A stretch of 64,000 nt of DNA from Lentisphaerae bacterium GWF2_57_35 (GTDB lineage: Bacteria > Verrucomicrobiota > Kiritimatiellia > CAIQIC01 > GWF2-57-35): the NCBI GenBank assembly GCA_001804865.1, contig MHBK01000027.1:1-64000 (forward strand). The letters are read 5' to 3'. How positions within the stretch are numbered: position 1 is the stretch's first letter; each line of letters opens with the position of its first letter. This document shows, in pieces, positions 35,219-44,918 of the stretch. Position numbers and translations under genes: made by a program. The notes under the pieces are model-generated. The model saw nothing but the letters and a program-made list of their open reading frames with translations. It made no database searches and was not told the DNA's origin.

Positions 35219-35362
35219 ATGAGCGAGCCGATCGTGGAATTTGGAGGGTGGGAGAAGGTCTTTCAGGCGGCCTATCGGGAAGCCATCGTGAAGTTTCGCT
35301 ATCTTTTGCCAAAAACGATCTACGATTTTGGAGGGTTCCGCTCTGTCGGAACCTTCTTGTAG
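35219..35362 (+). CDS. Small open frame of unknown function
   Basis: 47 codons from ATG 35219 with a strong GGAGGGG five nt upstream. The text begins 'MSEPIVEFGGWEKVFQAAYR' and continues 'EAIVKFRYLL', which has a protein-like composition and faintly recalls the start of tyrosine recombinases. The last ~15 codons run into a hairpin (GGTTCCG / CGGAACC). It could be a truncated gene start or a genuine small protein. No family assigned. Confidence 0.35.
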   Translation: MSEPIVEFGGWEKVFQAAYREAIVKFRYLLPKTIYDFGGFRSVGTFL

Positions 35363-35368
35363 CGGCAA

Positions 35369-35395
35369 CACGGATGGCAAAACGGTCCCACGGAT
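35369..35395. repeat. 27-bp inverted repeat, left arm
   Basis: The partner of 35593-35619 on the opposite strand, with a single mismatch. Each arm itself contains two direct CACGGAT copies at its ends. The arms enclose 197 bp without a gene. Confidence 0.75.
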
Positions 35396-35592
35396 AAAAG
35401 TGTTTTCAGAAGGATTATTCTTTCATCGTTGCCGCTCTCCTAATGATGGAGAAGGGCACAACGCGGCATCATAAAGTCGAAGAGCCCGTCTTCGGCTTGT
35501 CCCGCTGTAGTGAAACGAAGGCGGAAGAAGCCGGGGCCGCCTTCAGGTCCACTTCGGGCCGGGTGCATGATCCTTAAGGCTCAGACTTGATG

Positions 35593-35619
35593 ATCCGTGG
35601 GACCGCTTTGCCATCCGTG
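35593..35619. repeat. 27-bp inverted repeat, right arm
   Basis: Inverted copy of 35369-35395 (26 of 27 identical). The pair could be the ends of a small non-autonomous element; no target-site duplication is obvious. Confidence 0.75.
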
Positions 35620-35649
35620 GGGCCATTCTTCATGAGGAGGAAACCGGCG

Positions 35650-35669
35650 TGGGGGCACGCCGGCTCCAA
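35650..35669. repeat. GC-rich hairpin
   Basis: CCGGCGTG / CACGCCGG with a 4-nt G loop, followed by GCTCCAAA as at 9343. Member of the GC hairpin family. It lies about 85 bp upstream of the symporter gene. Confidence 0.55.
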
Positions 35670-35752
35670 AGAGCCTGAAATGGGGTGAAAGGGCATGTTT
35701 TTTGACAATTTTCGTGTTTTTTACGTCATTTCAGGCTAATTTTTAACTACTT

Positions 35753-37252
35753 ATGACTTTTTCATGGCTCAATTATTCGATTTTAGGCGTTTATTTGGCG
35801 GCGATGGTGGGGATTGGCGTTTTTTTGTCGTCGCGGCAGAAGAGTACGGAGGATTTTTTTCTGGCGGGGCGGCGGATGCCGTGGTTGGCGGTGGCGATGA
35901 GCATGTATGCGTCGCTGACGAGTGCGGTGACGTATATGGGGCTGCCGGGGCTGGCGTATCGGAGCAATGTGACGCTGATTGTGGTGTGCGTGGTGAGTCC
36001 TGTGCTGGCGCCGTTTTTGATTTTGCTGTTTTATCCGTTTTATCGGCGGTTGCGGGTGACGACGTCGTACGAATACATCGGGCTGCGGTTTGGGCGCGTT
36101 CCGCGGCTGACGGTGTCAGGGTTATTTTTACTGGCGCGGTTGGGGTGGTTGGGGACGGTGATTTATGCGCCGGCTTTGGCGTTGTCGACGGCTACGGGCA
36201 TGAGTCTGGCGACGGCCATTCTGCTGTTGGGGGTGTTGGCGACGGTGTATACGGTGCTGGGCGGGCTTTCGGCGGTCATCTGGACGGATGTGGTGCAGTT
36301 TCTGATTCTGGTGATTGGAGCGGGGTGGTTGGCGGTGGCGTTGGTGGGGATGGCGCCGGGCGGGGTCATGGAGATTCTTCGCGTGGCCGCGGCGGCGGAT
36401 CATATCCAGCTCAACTTGCAGGTGAATTGGTATCGGATGTCGGCGCTGGCGGTGGCGGCGTCGTTTTTCTTTCAGATGATGCAGGACTATGGGACGGATC
36501 AGGTGACGGTACAGCGATTGCTGGCCGTGCGATCCTATCGGGGCATGATCAAGGCGGTGTTGTTCAATGCCGTGACGGATTTCATTCTGGTGGGGACGTT
36601 GTTGTTTATTGGGCTGGGACTCTTTGCTTACTATCAGTTGTTTCCAGATCAATTAGCGGCGGGGTTGAGCGGCGATCAGATCCTGCCGTATTTCATCGTG
36701 CATAATTTGCCGGACGGGGTGTCGGGTTTGTTGATCACGGCAATTTTTGCGGCGGCGATGTCGAGCATGGATTCCGGAATCAATTCGATGGCGACGGTGA
36801 TCATGAACGATTTTATCCGGCCGTTCCGGCGGACGCAGGCGGCGCCCGAAACGGCGGTGCGGCAGGCGCGATTATGGACGCTGGCGCTGGGCGGTTTTTC
36901 GACGGGCATGGCTTTCTATGTGTCCACGTTGCAGGGGATCGTCGAAGCCTTTGCCTCGTTTATGAGCTTGTTCAGTGCGCCGGTGCTGGCGCTGTTTTTG
37001 CTGGGGATGCTGTCGCGCCGGGCGCGTTTCGGCGGGTGGTGCGTCGGGGCGACGCTGTCGGTGGCGGTCACATTTTTCGTCCAGCATTATACGCGCATCA
37101 ACTGGGTTTATTATTTTCCGATTGCGTTTGTCCTGTCCTTTTCCGTGGGGCTGCTGTGGAGTATATTGTGGCGTGGCCGAAAGGATATGACTCCAGCGCC
37201 GGAGGAGTTGACGTTGCGGGGGTCCTGGCGGCGCATGGATGCGATTCCTTAA
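35753..37252 (+). CDS. Sodium:solute symporter (SSS family)
   Basis: 499 residues with about 13 membrane segments. 'FFLAGRRMPWLAVAMSMYAS' and 'TSAVTYMGLPGLAYRSNVTL' are the SSS N-terminal signature; 'TVYTVLGGLSAVIWTDVVQF' and 'AIFAAAMSSMDSGINSMATV' are the conserved TM6 and TM9 regions that form the Na+ site. It imports a small organic solute (sugar, amino or carboxylic acid; unspecified) with Na+. Codons end very often in G (GTG, GCG, CTG, GGG), unlike the C-ending usage of gap-pgk. ATG 35753 has no evident ribosome binding site. The radical SAM gene starts 12 bp after it. Confidence 0.9.
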   Translation: MTFSWLNYSILGVYLAAMVGIGVFLSSRQKSTEDFFLAGRRMPWLAVAMSMYASLTSAVTYMGLPGLAYRSNVTLIVVCVVSPVLAPFLILLFYPFYRRLRVTTSYEYIGLRFGRVPRLTVSGLFLLARLGWLGTVIYAPALALSTATGMSLATAILLLGVLATVYTVLGGLSAVIWTDVVQFLILVIGAGWLAVALVGMAPGGVMEILRVAAAADHIQLNLQVNWYRMSALAVAASFFFQMMQDYGTDQVTVQRLLAVRSYRGMIKAVLFNAVTDFILVGTLLFIGLGLFAYYQLFPDQLAAGLSGDQILPYFIVHNLPDGVSGLLITAIFAAAMSSMDSGINSMATVIMNDFIRPFRRTQAAPETAVRQARLWTLALGGFSTGMAFYVSTLQGIVEAFASFMSLFSAPVLALFLLGMLSRRARFGGWCVGATLSVAVTFFVQHYTRINWVYYFPIAFVLSFSVGLLWSILWRGRKDMTPAPEELTLRGSWRRMDAIP

Positions 37253-37264
37253 GGCGGGAGGGAC

Positions 37265-38362
37265 TTGGCCGTGTTTGAGATTGCTCATCCAACGAAACAT
37301 TGGGAAGCGTTGCCGGACGGACGCGTGCAATGCAATGTGTGTGCGCATCGGTGCAAGCTGAAGGACGGGCAGCGGGGGATTTGTTTTGCCCGGGCCAGCG
37401 AGCAGGGGCGCATCGTGCTGACGACCTACGGCCGGTCGAGCGGGTTTTGCATCGATCCGATCGAAAAGAAGCCGTTGCATCATTTCTTACCGGGCACGCC
37501 GGTTTTGTCGTTTGGCACGGCGGGTTGCAATCTGACGTGCCGTTTCTGCCAGAACTGGGGCCTCAGCCGGTCGAAGGAAGTCGATCTGTTGTCGGAGGAG
37601 GCTTCTCCCGACATGATTGCCCGGGCGGCCGAAGCCCTGCATTGCCGTAGCGTCGCGTTCACGTATAACGATCCGGTGATTTTCATGGAGTATGCGATCG
37701 ACACGGCGAAGGCGTGCCGGGCCCGGGGCATCCGAACGGTGGCCGTGACGGCCGGCTACATCAACGAAGAACCGCGCGAGGAGTTTTTCCGGTTCATGGA
37801 TGCGGCCAATGTGGATTTGAAGGGCTTCACGGAGCGGTTTTATCGCGAGCTTTGCGGCGGGCATCTGCAGCCGGTGCTCGATACGCTGATTTATTTGAAG
37901 ACGCACACGAATGTCTGGGTGGAACTGACCACGCTGCTGATTCCCGGCGAGAACGATTCCGAAAAGGAAATCGAGGAGCTGACGCAGTGGGTTGCCGTCC
38001 ATCTGGGGCCGGATGTGCCTCTCCATTTTTCGGCGTTTCATCCGGCCTGGAAAATGATGGATAAGCCCTCCACGCCGCCGGCCAGCTTGCAGATGGCGCG
38101 GCGCATTGCGCAGAAGAACGGTCTTCGATATGTCTATACCGGCAACGTTCACGACGAAGAAGGCGGCACTACATTTTGCCATCATTGCGGAGAGCCGCTC
38201 ATTGGGCGGGATTGGTATGCGCTGAAAGCCTGGAATCTTACGGCGGGAGGCGCTTGCGCGTTCTGTGGAACCGTTTGCGCCGGTGTTTTTGAGGCTCAGC
38301 CGGGCGATTGGGGACCTCGCCAGCAGCCGATCGACATCGCGGCCTTCGCCGACCAGCGGTGA
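37265..38362 (+). CDS. amrS: AmmeMemoRadiSam-type radical SAM enzyme (AmrS-like)
   Basis: 365 residues from TTG 37265 (GGGAGGGAC upstream; GTG 37271 is an alternative). The N-terminal Cys-rich block 'VQCNVCAHRCKLKDGQRGIC' is followed by the radical SAM cluster Cys88-x3-Cys92-x2-Cys95 in 'GTAGCNLTCRFCQNWGLSRS'. The 'FTYNDPVIFMEYAIDTAKAC' and 'TAGYINEEPREEFF' stretches match the AmrS/PFL-activase-like family. A C-terminal zinc-like motif 'FCHHCGEPLI' and 'CAFCG' is present. AmrS belongs with AMMECR1 and Memo proteins in a conserved trio of unsettled biochemical role; those partners are not next to it. Confidence 0.88.
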   Translation: MAVFEIAHPTKHWEALPDGRVQCNVCAHRCKLKDGQRGICFARASEQGRIVLTTYGRSSGFCIDPIEKKPLHHFLPGTPVLSFGTAGCNLTCRFCQNWGLSRSKEVDLLSEEASPDMIARAAEALHCRSVAFTYNDPVIFMEYAIDTAKACRARGIRTVAVTAGYINEEPREEFFRFMDAANVDLKGFTERFYRELCGGHLQPVLDTLIYLKTHTNVWVELTTLLIPGENDSEKEIEELTQWVAVHLGPDVPLHFSAFHPAWKMMDKPSTPPASLQMARRIAQKNGLRYVYTGNVHDEEGGTTFCHHCGEPLIGRDWYALKAWNLTAGGACAFCGTVCAGVFEAQPGDWGPRQQPIDIAAFADQR

Positions 38363-38368
38363 ATGGCC

Positions 38369-39460
38369 TTACGTGGAAATGATGCGGTTGGCTTCGTCGA
38401 GGAAGATGCCTTTGAGATTCATCCGCAGGGCTTCGGCATTGCCGGCGTAGCGCATGCCGTTTTCTTCGGTGATTTCGCCGGCCTTGATCAGTTTGAAAAT
38501 TGCCTGGTTGAACGTCTGCATGCCGTCTTCGCCGCCGGTTTCAATGCCGGCCGGCAATTTTTCGAGCAAATTTTTTTCGATCAACTTTCGGACGGTCGGG
38601 GTGTTGATCATAATCTCGACGGCGGGGCGGACGCCGCCTTTGACGGCTGGGATCAGCCGCTGGCAGAACACGGCGCGCATATTGTCGGCCAGCGCCATGC
38701 GCAGTTGATCGCGTTCGCTGGCGGGGAAAAAGTCCAGAATACGGGGTATTGCCTGCGCGGCGGTGCCGGTGTGCAGCGTGCTTAGGACCAAGTGGCCGGT
38801 TTCCGCCGCCGACAGGGCGGCCATGAAGCTTTCGGCATCGCGCATTTCACCGATCATGATGACGTCCGGATCCTGCCGGAGCACGGACTTCAGCGAGGCA
38901 TGGAACGAAAGGGTGTCGAGGCCGACTTCCCGCTGGGAGATGACCGATTGAATGTCCTCGAAGACATATTCGACGGGATCCTCGATGGAGATGATGCGGC
39001 GGCGTTCGTTGTGATTAATATGGTTGATGACGGCGGCGAGGCTCGTAGATTTGCCTGAGCCCGTCGTGCCGGCCGCCAGCATGATGCCCCGGGGCGACAA
39101 CGCCAGCTTCTCCAAAATGGCGGGGAGATGGAGATCCTGAAAATTGGGGATCTTGGATTTCACATGTCGGAAAACGACGGTGCACATGCCTGAACTCATG
39201 AAGGCATTGACGCGGAACCGTCCGATGTCCTTTTCGGCCAGGGAGAAATCCGCCTGGTGTTCCTCGTCGAAGCGAGCCCGCAGATACGGAGGCAAAATGC
39301 TTTCTACCATCAAGCGGACGTCTTCCACTTCCAGCACTTGGGGGTCGCCGTCGATCAACTCGGCGTGAATACGAAAGATGGGCGGCTTGTTGGATTTAAG
39401 GTGAATATCCGACGCGCCCAGAGCGACGGCCTTGGCTAGAAGTTCTCGCAATAGGGGCAT
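38369..39460 (-). CDS. pilT: Type IV pilus retraction ATPase PilT
   Basis: 363 residues. N-terminal 'ASDIHLKSNKPPIFRIHAEL' domain, Walker A 'AAGTTGSGKSTSLAAVINHI' (about 129-148), Asp box 'IISIEDPVEYVF', Walker B 'DPDVIMIGEMRD' and His box 'TGHLVLSTLHTGTAAQAIPR'. The secretion hexameric ATPase retracts type IV pili; PilU is the paralogue alternative. The start overlaps the 3' end of the PilZ-like gene. Convergent with amrS, ends 6 bp apart. Confidence 0.93.
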   Translation of the reverse strand: MPLLRELLAKAVALGASDIHLKSNKPPIFRIHAELIDGDPQVLEVEDVRLMVESILPPYLRARFDEEHQADFSLAEKDIGRFRVNAFMSSGMCTVVFRHVKSKIPNFQDLHLPAILEKLALSPRGIMLAAGTTGSGKSTSLAAVINHINHNERRRIISIEDPVEYVFEDIQSVISQREVGLDTLSFHASLKSVLRQDPDVIMIGEMRDAESFMAALSAAETGHLVLSTLHTGTAAQAIPRILDFFPASERDQLRMALADNMRAVFCQRLIPAVKGGVRPAVEIMINTPTVRKLIEKNLLEKLPAGIETGGEDGMQTFNQAIFKLIKAGEITEENGMRYAGNAEALRMNLKGIFLDEANRIIST

Positions 39461-39813
39461 AAGTGTTTGGAGGTTTTGGCGATTTGGTGAATACTTTGGC
39501 GATCTTTTTCAGTCATATCGATGAACTTGATCCAGATACGAAAGAGTTCGCTGTCCTTTTCAGGCTGGCAATTAACGACCACTCCGCAGCAATCGATCTG
39601 ACGCAATTGACCATTGTCTTCGGGTACATCGATGGTAAAGCTCAATATTTCGAAGGCGGGAATGCTTCGGGGAGACGTTAATTGCATGCCGAGGGGGCAA
39701 ACTCTAAAGGAATCGGGTTGGTGGACCGCCTCGTCATTATTGCCAATAAAGAGATCCACGGGTTGTTTGAAGTGCGGGCAATCGCTTGTTTTATTGGCCT
39801 CGGCAGACTTCAT
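39436..39813 (-). CDS. PilZ-like domain protein overlapping pilT
   Basis: 125 residues. The C-terminal half ('CCGVVVNCQPEKDSELFRIW', then 'IKFIDMTEKDRQSIHQ') follows the PilZ beta-barrel end, but the N-terminal RxxxR and DxSxxG c-di-GMP motifs are not clear. Several cysteines (including 'CPYC' near the end) are unusual. It overlaps the pilT start by 25 bp, suggesting coupling and a role in pilus control. Function inferred from position and weak fold similarity. Confidence 0.55.
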   Translation of the reverse strand: MKSAEANKTSDCPHFKQPVDLFIGNNDEAVHQPDSFRVCPLGMQLTSPRSIPAFEILSFTIDVPEDNGQLRQIDCCGVVVNCQPEKDSELFRIWIKFIDMTEKDRQSIHQIAKTSKHLCPYCENF

Positions 39814-39918
39814 AGTTGCTCAATTCTTATCCCTAGTATGATGAAAAATTTCTATATAAAATCATAGCACTGGCCTGTAGGCTTGTCAAACGGCATGCAC
39901 GGAATCGGCCAGGGTTTT

Positions 39919-41004
39919 TTACCTTAGGCGGTTGATCATGACGCTGCCGACCACGAAGAAGAAAACATTGGGCAGCCATCCCGCAACCAAGGGCGGCAGC
40001 GTCTGGTTTTTTCCCAGGGCGACGCACAGGTTGCTCATGGCGTAAAATCCGAAGAAGAGGCTTAAGGCGAAGACAATCCCGAGAAACGCGCCTTTGCGTC
40101 CGGTGTGCACGCCAAAGGGAATGCCGAGCAGCATGACGATCAGGCACGTCCACGGCATGGCCAGACGGCTGTGGAGGTCGGTCATGTAGCGGGCCAGCCG
40201 GTCGTCCGAAAGATTTTTGGCCCGAACGTAATTCCACAATTCCAGGGACGAAAAAAACTGGGGATCTTTAATTTCGGCCATGAAGATGCGGGGCGTTTCC
40301 GCGTAGCCGGTCAACTCCCGGTTCAATTCGAATTTGGGCGCGCCCATGGGTTGTCCGTCGAGGGTATAATTTTGAACCGAGAGCTCCTGAAACCACCAGC
40401 GGCCGTCCAGCCAGCGGCCTTCCTTGGCTTGAATTTTGTATTCGTCGATTCCGTCCAGCCGCTGCTGGGTGACGATGACGTTTTTCATGTCGAACGTTTG
40501 GGTGTTGAATTCCCCGATCCACCAGATGCGGCGATCGGCATCGTTTTTGTAGGCGATGTTGAAGGCCGCATGAATCGATGTTTCGCCTTCGTGGCCTTGG
40601 ATTTGGAGGAACTGATCTTTCCAGTAAGTCGACCAAGGGGCGACTGTTTCGTTGATGACGCCTACCGCCACGCTGAAGCTCAAGCCGACGGTCAGGAAGG
40701 GGACCATCAGCCGATACAGGCTGACGCCGCTGGCGCGCATGGCCGTCAATTCGTTGCTTCGCGTCAGGGTGGACAACGCATACAGCACGGACAGCAGGAG
40801 TGAAATCGGCACGATGAAGGAGATGATGGCAGGGAAAAGGAACAGGTAATACTTCAGGATGTCGAGAAACGAGGTGTTGGCCTCCATGAAATCGGAAAAA
40901 TTGTCGAACAAGTCGAAAATGACGAAGATCATGCTGAAGCCTATCAAGCAGTAGGTCAGCGGCGTTCCCAACGTACGCAAAAGATATTTGTCTATGATCT
41001 TCAT
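39919..41004 (-). CDS. Lipopolysaccharide export permease, LptF/LptG family
   Basis: 361 residues from ATG 41004; an earlier ATG at 41046 is in frame. The N-terminal 'IIDKYLLRTLGTPLTYCLIG' and 'VPISLLLSVLYALSTLTRSN' then 'ELTAMRASGVSLYRLMVPFL' are the YjgP/YjgQ signature, with three N-terminal and three C-terminal membrane segments around a periplasmic beta domain (about 115-265). LptF and LptG form the inner-membrane channel that extracts LPS for LptA. Only one of the two is here. Its presence supports an LPS-bearing outer membrane. Confidence 0.9.
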   Translation of the reverse strand: MKIIDKYLLRTLGTPLTYCLIGFSMIFVIFDLFDNFSDFMEANTSFLDILKYYLFLFPAIISFIVPISLLLSVLYALSTLTRSNELTAMRASGVSLYRLMVPFLTVGLSFSVAVGVINETVAPWSTYWKDQFLQIQGHEGETSIHAAFNIAYKNDADRRIWWIGEFNTQTFDMKNVIVTQQRLDGIDEYKIQAKEGRWLDGRWWFQELSVQNYTLDGQPMGAPKFELNRELTGYAETPRIFMAEIKDPQFFSSLELWNYVRAKNLSDDRLARYMTDLHSRLAMPWTCLIVMLLGIPFGVHTGRKGAFLGIVFALSLFFGFYAMSNLCVALGKNQTLPPLVAGWLPNVFFFVVGSVMINRLR

Positions 41005-41155
41005 ATTATGAGTTGGGGTTCCTTGGGCGCCCGACAAAAAAGCCACCGGCTATTGCCGGCGGTCCCCCCTGATTCCGGTATATCCGTCGTATGCGGCATG
41101 AAATTATCGTGTTTTACAGCCAAAGACAAGAAAAGGTATAACCCGAGCCCAAATT

Positions 41156-41203
41156 CCAGCCTTTGGACCTTGGACTTTGGCCTTTGGACTTTAGCCTTTG
41201 GCC
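41156..41203. repeat. CTTTGGAC short-period repeat
   Basis: About six imperfect copies of a 6-9 bp unit (CTTTGGACCTTGGACTTTGG and on). It lies between lptF/G and the regulator gene. It is analogous to the other short-period repeats at 9247, 46257 and 48107 but with a different unit. Confidence 0.7.
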
Positions 41204-41206
41204 TCT

Positions 41207-42262
41207 TCACAGCTCCGGCTTGAGATCGTATACCCCTCGGTCCACGCGCGTGCATTGGGATAGCACGTTAAGCTGTTCCAGGATGTACCCCGCTCCCTTG
41301 CGGCTTTGGGGTTTCAAGCGGTCGTTGAAGGCGTTGGTTACCATTCGATAATGCGCAGGCCGGTTCAGGGTGTTCATGATTTCCAGCAGAAACGGCTGAG
41401 CGCCCTGATCGTAAACGAAAAAGCGATTGTCGGTGGTGCTTCCAACGTTGGGATAATGGTCCAAGACCATGCAGGCGACTCGTTTGGTTTGTTCGATGCT
41501 TTTCAATTCCGGAAGGGGCGGCAGCTGCCCGATCAACTCGTCGATGCCGACCGGCCGGTTTTGGGCGTTCAAGTAGCGCAGCGCCGATTCTTCCAGCAGG
41601 CTGATGGCGCAGACGGGTACGGATGAAAAAAAGTCGCGATACATGAACAGGCATGATTCCGGCAGGTCGCATAGCAAAAGAAAAACGCCGCAAGGGTTAT
41701 GGGTCGAAAAGACCGGATCGTTTCGGCGAGGGGCCAGCTCCTCGGCGGCGATTACTTGGGCATAGCGGTCGAGAAGCCGGTGCGCATAATTGAAAAACGG
41801 ATGCAGGCAGACGGTGGCCAGCCGGCTGGAAAGCTTCTGCAGCGCCACGTCTTGAATCTGCCGGATTCGTTCGCGGGTTTTGTGTTCGGCATTGCCGACT
41901 TCCTGGAGCGTTACGGTATTGCGCGTGATGAGGGTTCGTCCGCTGGCAAAGCCATAGCGGGCGATCAATACCTTATATTCCTCTTCATCGAGAAACAGCT
42001 TGAGGATTTCGTCGAGCGCGTTGAAGCATTGGCGTCCCTGTTCGATCTGGGCGCAAAGCTCGAAAAAATCGTGGATGTGCCGAAGCGAGATCCGTCCGAG
42101 GCTTCGAAACTGCATCAACTCCGAGTCGGACAAGTTTCGCAGATCGCCGACCGTTTGGACGTTGGAGGGGGATACGCTATTGACAACGCGAGCCGGCAGG
42201 CCGGAAAATTTAATGGGCCATGAGTCGATTGCCGCTCGTTGAATGGAAGGCGCCACCAGCAT
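41207..42262 (-). CDS. Alpha-CTD / sigma-region-4 / HARE-HTH-like regulator
   Basis: 351 residues. Residues ~28-75 ('VNSVSPSNVQTVGDLRNLSD', 'SELMQFRSLGRISLRHIHDF') match the RNA polymerase alpha C-terminal HhH domain. Residues ~90-148 ('VLIARYGFASGRTLITRNTV', 'TLQEVGNAEHKTRERIRQIQ') resemble sigma-70 region 4 with its HTH. The C-terminal third contains two winged-helix-like repeats ('ALRYLNAQNRPVGIDELIGQ' and 'IMNTLNRPAHYRMVTNAFND') like the HARE-HTH of RNA polymerase delta. Such a fusion is probably a transcription-associated DNA-binding protein. Nothing in the neighbourhood identifies its targets. Confidence 0.7.
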   Translation of the reverse strand: MLVAPSIQRAAIDSWPIKFSGLPARVVNSVSPSNVQTVGDLRNLSDSELMQFRSLGRISLRHIHDFFELCAQIEQGRQCFNALDEILKLFLDEEEYKVLIARYGFASGRTLITRNTVTLQEVGNAEHKTRERIRQIQDVALQKLSSRLATVCLHPFFNYAHRLLDRYAQVIAAEELAPRRNDPVFSTHNPCGVFLLLCDLPESCLFMYRDFFSSVPVCAISLLEESALRYLNAQNRPVGIDELIGQLPPLPELKSIEQTKRVACMVLDHYPNVGSTTDNRFFVYDQGAQPFLLEIMNTLNRPAHYRMVTNAFNDRLKPQSRKGAGYILEQLNVLSQCTRVDRGVYDLKPEL

Positions 42263-43562
<1,300 letters not shown>

Positions 43563-43586
43563 GTCGATCGTTTCTTATGTTTGATG

Positions 43587-43620
43587 ACCCGCCGGGGATC
43601 CCAGGATTCCCGGCGGGTTT
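43587..43620 (+). terminator. Hairpin between gap and pgk
   Basis: Stem ACCCGCCGGG / CCCGGCGGGT (10 bp) with an inner GATCC/GGATT pairing, followed by TT only. Could act as a partial terminator or as an RNA-processing/stabilising structure that lets gap be expressed above pgk. Confidence 0.6.
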
Positions 43621-43645
43621 ATACCTACCCGGGGGAGGATGCCAG

Positions 43646-44896
43646 ATGAACAAGAAGACTATTCGAGATGTGGATTTGAAGGGTAAGCGGGTTTTGATCC
43701 GCGTAGATTTCAACGTGCCGGTCAAGGACGGCAAGGTGGCGGACGATACCCGTATCACAGCCGCGCTTCCCACCATCAAGTATGCACTCGATCAAGGCGC
43801 GTCGTTGATCTTGATGAGTCATTTGGGCCGTCCCAAGGGCGGCAAGGCGGAGCCGGAATTCAGTTTGAAGCCGGTGGCGGACCGTTTGACCGCGATCATG
43901 GGACGTCCTGTGGCGTTCGCTTCGGACTGCGTCGGTCCTGAAGTTAAGAACCTGGCAGCCAATCTCAAGCCGGGCGATATTCTTCTGCTCGAAAACCTGC
44001 GCTTCCATAAAGAGGAAGAGGGCAAGGCCAAACTGGCGGACGACGCCACGGAAGAGCAGAAAAAAGCCGCCAAGGCGGAAATGAAGGCCAAGCAGGCCGC
44101 CTTTGCGAAGGAACTGTCCGAATTGGGCGATTTGTACGTCAACGATGCCTTCGGCACCGCGCATCGCGCCCACGCTTCGACCGCCGTCATTTGCAAGTTT
44201 TTCCAAGAGAACGCCGCCGGTTTCCTGATGGAAAAGGAAATCGATTACATGGGCCGCGCGCTCTCCAATCCCGAAAAACCGTTTGTCGCCATTCTGGGCG
44301 GGGCCAAGGTCAGCGACAAGGTCAACGTGATTACCAATCTTTTGCAAAAAGTCGACGCCTTGATCATCGGCGGGGCGATGGCCTACACCTTCTATCGCGC
44401 CAAGGGCTTTGCTACCGGCAAGTCGTTGGTGGAAGAAGATAAGATCGAGCTCGCCAAGGACATCCTGACCAAGGCGCAGGCGGCGGGCGTCAAGTTGCTC
44501 CTGCCGGTCGACAACGTGATCGCGGACAAGTTCGACGCCAATGCGAGCACGGAAACGGTCGGCGAAAACATCAAGGACGGCTGGATGGCCCTGGATATCG
44601 GCCCGAAGTCCGCCCAGTTGTTTGCCGACGAAATTTCCAAGGCGAAGACCGTAGTGTGGAACGGCCCGATGGGGTGCTTCGAGATGAAGCCCTTTGCGGC
44701 TGGGACTCTGGCGGTGGCCCAGGCGATTGCGGCGACCAAGTGCCTGAGCATCGTCGGCGGCGGCGACAGCGTCAGCGCGGTCAACAAGAGCGGTCTGGCG
44801 GACAAGATGACCCATATCAGCACCGGCGGCGGCGCCAGCCTCGAATTTCTCGAAGGCAAGCAGCTTCCGGGCGTGGTGGCTTTGACAGATAAATAA
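43646..44896 (+). CDS. pgk: Phosphoglycerate kinase
   Basis: 416 residues from ATG 43646 (GGGGGAGG upstream). '[20 protein letters not shown]' and '[20 protein letters not shown]' are the substrate site; '[16 protein letters not shown]' and '[20 protein letters not shown]' form the nucleotide site. A Lys/Ala-rich insert of about 20 residues (~128-150, '[20 protein letters not shown]') is longer than usual. Makes ATP and 3-phosphoglycerate. Confidence 0.98.
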   Translation: MNKKTIRDVDLKGKRVLIRVDFNVPVKDGKVADDTRITAALPTIKYALDQGASLILMSHLGRPKGGKAEPEFSLKPVADRLTAIMGRPVAFASDCVGPEVKNLAANLKPGDILLLENLRFHKEEEGKAKLADDATEEQKKAAKAEMKAKQAAFAKELSELGDLYVNDAFGTAHRAHASTAVICKFFQENAAGFLMEKEIDYMGRALSNPEKPFVAILGGAKVSDKVNVITNLLQKVDALIIGGAMAYTFYRAKGFATGKSLVEEDKIELAKDILTKAQAAGVKLLLPVDNVIADKFDANASTETVGENIKDGWMALDIGPKSAQLFADEISKAKTVVWNGPMGCFEMKPFAAGTLAVAQAIAATKCLSIVGGGDSVSAVNKSGLADKMTHISTGGGASLEFLEGKQLPGVVALTDK

Positions 44897-44918
44897 TTAG
44901 TGAAAGGATCGGATTCAA

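Larger units (their letters stand above)
34777..35752. other. Roughly 1-kb repeat island
   Basis: It contains two 199-bp units (34813-35210), one small open frame (35219-35362), a 27-bp inverted-repeat pair (35369-35395 and 35593-35619) and a GC hairpin (35650-35669). No known large gene is present. Confidence 0.6.

Noticed and set aside
35764..36705. 313-codon frame inside the symporter
   Set aside because: Gly/Val/Ala-rich shadow caused by G-ending codons of the real gene.
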